From: Pomacea canaliculata | Lineage: Eukaryota > Mollusca > Gastropoda > Architaenioglossa > Ampullariidae | DNA length: 64,000 nt | Direction: 5' to 3' | Assembly: GCF_003073045.1 (NCBI RefSeq) | Contig: NC_037594.1 | Location: forward strand, 32,436,338-32,500,337 | Shown here: positions 60,901 through 64,000 of the stretch, in pieces | Numbering within the stretch: the first letter of the stretch is position 1 | How the letters are laid out: each line of letters opens with the position of its first letter | The notes under the pieces: model-generated | What the model saw: the letters and a program-made list of their open reading frames with translations, nothing else | Told to the model about the DNA's origin: nothing | The model's database searches: none | Program-made: the position numbers and the translations under genes

Positions 60901-61225
60901 ATTGCAGTCATTTCTTGTGTGATGTGTAGTTACTAGCAAACTATACTTCAGTTTGATGTGCATTCATGATTAAGACGCTGACGCATTCAACAAGTGGATT
61001 CATGTGTATGCACACTATATAGTCTGTGTGTGTGTGTGTGAGCGCGCGCGCGTGTGTATGTATGATTACTGTTTAAGTTCAATATGTAATTTGATCATAC
61101 AGATCGAGGAGCTATGGTCAAGCTTACAGGTGAATGTTTCTCTCAAGACAATAGCACTTGCAAAACACACACACACATTAAACAATTTAGCATTCACTTT
61201 ATTACACATTTCATAAACAACATAT
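60901..61225. other. upstream region of hillarin-like gene
   Basis: No gene recognised. It holds a TG/CG microsatellite at about 61025-61058 and a short CA run near 61165. It may include the hillarin promoter. Confidence 0.4.
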
Positions 61226-61233
61226 AATACTGC

Positions 61234-61411
61234 CAGGGCCGTGCTTAGGGGCAGGCGGACGAGGCATCTGCCTAGGGCCCCGCGCTTCAAGGGGCCCCGC
61301 GCTTTTGATTGATATGTGACTTTAGATCCCAACTAAAACCGTGTGATCGTGGCGTGAGGGCCCCGCACATGCCCTTTGCCTCGGGCCCCGCGGGGGCTAA
61401 GAACTGGCCTG
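61234..61411. mobile_element. hAT-type MITE with perfect 8-bp target duplication
   Basis: 178-bp GC-rich element. The left end CAGGGCCGTGCTTAG and the reverse-complemented right end CAGGCCAGTTCTTAG form terminal inverted repeats, and both ends carry GGGGCCCCGC-type blocks. AATACTGC flanks both sides (61226-61233 and 61412-61419), a perfect 8-bp duplication typical of hAT. No coding capacity; its movement would have needed a transposase from elsewhere. Confidence 0.9.
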
Positions 61412-61498
61412 AATACTGCGATAAAAAGGAAATTATTTTAGAAAAATCGTTGTTAGAGAAAATATAACTATAATGACATTCTTCATATTGGTTCTCAG

Positions 61499-61950
61499 TA
61501 CAGGCGCACCCCAAGGTTGGGTCCTCTCTCCCTTTCTTTGTTGCCTCTTCACAATGTCTCAGTTCACGGATCCATTTTGATGGTGAAGTTTGCCGATTAC
61601 ACTATATAACGATGTAGGGTTTCATTACGATCGAACAACGATCGATGTATCGTCATGGGGTGGATCACCCGCATAGTGGCGTGTTGCAGTGAAAATAGTG
61701 TACATTCACTCACTGAAAATGATGGTCGTCTTCAGCAGGCCCTGTACGGAGCCTTTTGTCATCAACGGTGAGACCATTGAGCAGGTTGACCATTTAACTG
61801 TTAACAAGTTCGTGGGAACCACCACCTTGAATGACCTGCAGTTGGAAAATGATGTGGTGTCGACTATCAATTAAGAAGGCCCAACAACTACTTTACTTTC
61901 TGCAAAAGCTGAAAAAGTTCGGCCCTAGAAGGGATCGCGATATTCAGGTG
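61499..61950 (+). mobile_element. LINE reverse-transcriptase fragment (Rex/Babar- or CR1-like)
   Basis: Translation gives TGAPQGWVLSPFLC (the GxPQGxxLSPxLF box), then KFADYT (degenerate FADD box), then MVVFSRPCTEPFVINGETIE, VNKFVGTTTLNDLQLENDV and KKAQQLLYFLQKLKKFG, in the order seen at the palm/thumb end of a non-LTR reverse transcriptase. The blocks lie in different frames and stops interrupt, so it is a dead fragment. The nearest family is judged from the INGE...KFLGT...KKAQQRLFFLRQL pattern. Confidence 0.8.
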
Positions 61951-63286
61951 TATTAATTTGCATGTGCATGTGAAAGGACTACGTACGCGTGTGCCTCATT
62001 CATGTTCCAGCACAAGGAGAGGATCGAATTTTCATTTTCTTTTGCATTTCATTTCTTGGGTACACATAATAATGAACATATAATAGTGCGAATCATATAT
62101 TCGTATTGTATTCAATTCCCGATTCCCGCATAATAGTGTGAGAAGTGTCGCGGTGTGTGTGATTCATTATTGCCGAGTAAGTGGCGGCCATCAAGACATA
62201 TGTTCATCGTGCAATGTCACTTAGCAAACAAATTAATTCTTCTTCTGTCTCAAAATTTCAACATTCAGAGGAGTTGAACAAACAAGTTAACTGTTAAGTG
62301 CATTTACTAATGCCTGCAAGTTGTTATAGAATGCCTATCACTATAGTGCTTAGAGCTCAACTGGCGTGCGACAATGACCCACCCAGCTTCACTACACTTA
62401 TTCGGGAGCAAAACACATCCGGCGAGCAACCCACACCCTTTTGGAGGCAGTGTTATAACTTATTGACTGTCGTGAGCAATGCCGCCGGGATTTGAATGGC
62501 GTGTGTCATTCTGCCCTCGTCTGCGCGTGGGTGCATCTGATAACGGATAGTCCCATACAATGCAATCCAGCTGACTACGGCAACATGCAATGTAATACAA
62601 CATTAAATTCAAATTGATCGAAGTGCAATAATCTTGTGCAATTGTGTAACTGCTAAATGTCTGAACTAAGATGTTCAAGCACATATGATTTATTCATATT
62701 GAAAATGCATTTTCAACTTTTAATTCATGTCTTCACTTTAACATTTATATTTTGTCAGACTCTCTTCTCCGCAATGCGTGGCGTAATTAAGTTCAACGCT
62801 CTTCAGCACGCCTGGCTGACCCAGCAGTTCACACCACGGAGGCATTTAGGAAATTAGTTCATGGTTCACACAGGCAGGGTCGTGTCTCATTTTCCCCACT
62901 TTCACCGCCAATATTATTCACTGTGTGGGCGGGTCACCTGACGTGATACCAGGCTGTCACAAGTGTCCTCTAGCAGCCACCGTGTCGGGTCACGTAGCAG
63001 ATGTGGGAGAAGTTTTCGCTTTCGGCGGGAAAGGTGTTTACTTAGTTTGAAGGTCCCCCCCATGCTGTGTTAGTCACACCTTTGGTATGTCCGACTACAG
63101 GCCATAACGACTGAAGAAAAAGGTATAAGGTGTCGAAAGACTGGAAATTAAGAGAATATTTGATAACATTTTTTTGTATTACTCATGCAGTGGGCGTACG
63201 GTGGAGTGGATTTCTATCAGCGAGTTCTATAGGTATGTGGCGCCCTCGGCGAGAGACAAGTACATGCTGTGCCGCAACCTATAAAC
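61951..63286. other. gene-free stretch
   Basis: No recognised gene, RNA or transposon end. Open frames here are short and show no known domain. Confidence 0.5.
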
Positions 63287-64000
63287 CAGCGGTTCTCAAC
63301 CTGTGGGGCGCGACCCCCTGGGGGGTCGCGACGTGCCTACAAGGGGGTCGCGAAGGTGGTCATTTTTTAAAAAAGTTTCTTATACTGATATTAGTGAAAT
63401 TAGTTTACATTGTGTAACCGAGTGGTGAGGGCGATCAAACTCCAAATCTCTTCTCCCTATTCAAGTACACTGTCTCGGCAATGCAGTGACTTCTCACTTC
63501 CAAAACTCAAAACACAATCCCCCTCTCAACAATTAAGCCTCCAATCTCCCTCCTCTCACCTTTTGCCCTCTCTCTTCCCCAATCTCTCATCGCTGACTCC
63601 CCTCTCCCTCTCCAGTCACACTTCTCTCTTTTTTTTAAAACATCTAAAAGGCACGCATTCAGGAAACGTCCATCATTCACCCTTTCATTCGCACGTGCTC
63701 AGTCCTAGTACTCTAGGTCCCTGACAGAAGGCCATGACCAGACAAGGGAAGGACACCACCATATTACAAACAACTGACAAGATGAATGCTTTCGTCCGAA
63801 ACATTTCGTTGTGGACGCAGAAGATACTCCAAGAAAATATTTTTGATATGTTTCCGTGCTTGTGTAAGTGAAAGGCTGACAACTTGAATCTTGATCAGGT
63901 GAAGAATGTAATTATTGCCCATCTAAGCGGACTGCAAGAAAGGTTTCAGCATTATTTCGCTGAAATTGATGTGACTAAATACGATTGGATTCGTAATCCA
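63287..64000 (+). mobile_element. hAT DNA transposon, 5' end and transposase start, running off the window
   Basis: The terminus CAGCGGTTCTCAACCTGTGG with GGGGGTCGCGA repeats is the signature of a widespread hAT group. From 63779 the plus strand encodes KMNAFVRNISLWTQKIL, NIFDMFPCL, an in-frame TGA at 63869-63871, then LNLDQVKNVIIAHLSGLQER, FQHYFAEIDV and DWIRNP, matching the hAT transposases behind ZBED5/SCAND3-type genes. The stop suggests decay, unless an intron covers it. The 3' half lies beyond position 64000. Confidence 0.8.

Overview
The window is nuclear DNA from an invertebrate animal. Its genes are intron-rich with GT-AG splicing and long AT-rich introns, and it is scattered with tRNA-derived SINEs, LINE fragments and hAT DNA transposons. 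The repeat types and the hillarin-like gene fit a lophotrochozoan, most likely a mollusc and perhaps a gastropod; that is inference, because no species-diagnostic marker is present.

Left third (1-13.5 kb): three housekeeping or cell-biological genes. The 3' part of mitochondrial ATP synthase subunit e (+) is followed by a complete 6-exon phosphoglycerate mutase (-), which lies head-to-head with a complete 11-coding-exon protrudin/ZFYVE27-type gene (+). From 13.5 to 19.6 kb no gene was recognised; the stretch holds possible 3'UTR and LINE-tail relics.

Right two thirds (19.5-61 kb): a minus-strand cluster of three hillarin/kyphoscoliosis-peptidase (KY) relatives. The 5'-most is a full hillarin (15 coding exons, about 1314 residues) with two tandem transglutaminase-like modules. 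Both modules appear to lack the catalytic cysteine but keep the His and Asp. Downstream lie two small stand-alone genes (about 224 and 223 residues) consisting only of the last two KY-type Ig-like domains of hillarin, starting at the point that matches an internal methionine of the full protein. They share no intron position with hillarin or with each other. This two-domain 'KY-tail' family is the main novelty candidate of the window. One exon of hillarin and one of the larger small gene each lack a single base; both sites sit in a similar short-run context, so assembly error is likely but a real lesion is possible.

Introns and gaps hold a 41/52-bp minisatellite with six CACGTG E-boxes, a SINE with a perfect 11-bp target duplication, two hAT-type MITEs (one with a perfect and one with a near-perfect 8-bp target duplication), two LINE reverse-transcriptase fragments, and the 5' part of a larger hAT transposon running off the right edge. 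Exon boundaries were read by eye from splice sites, frame continuity and family conservation.
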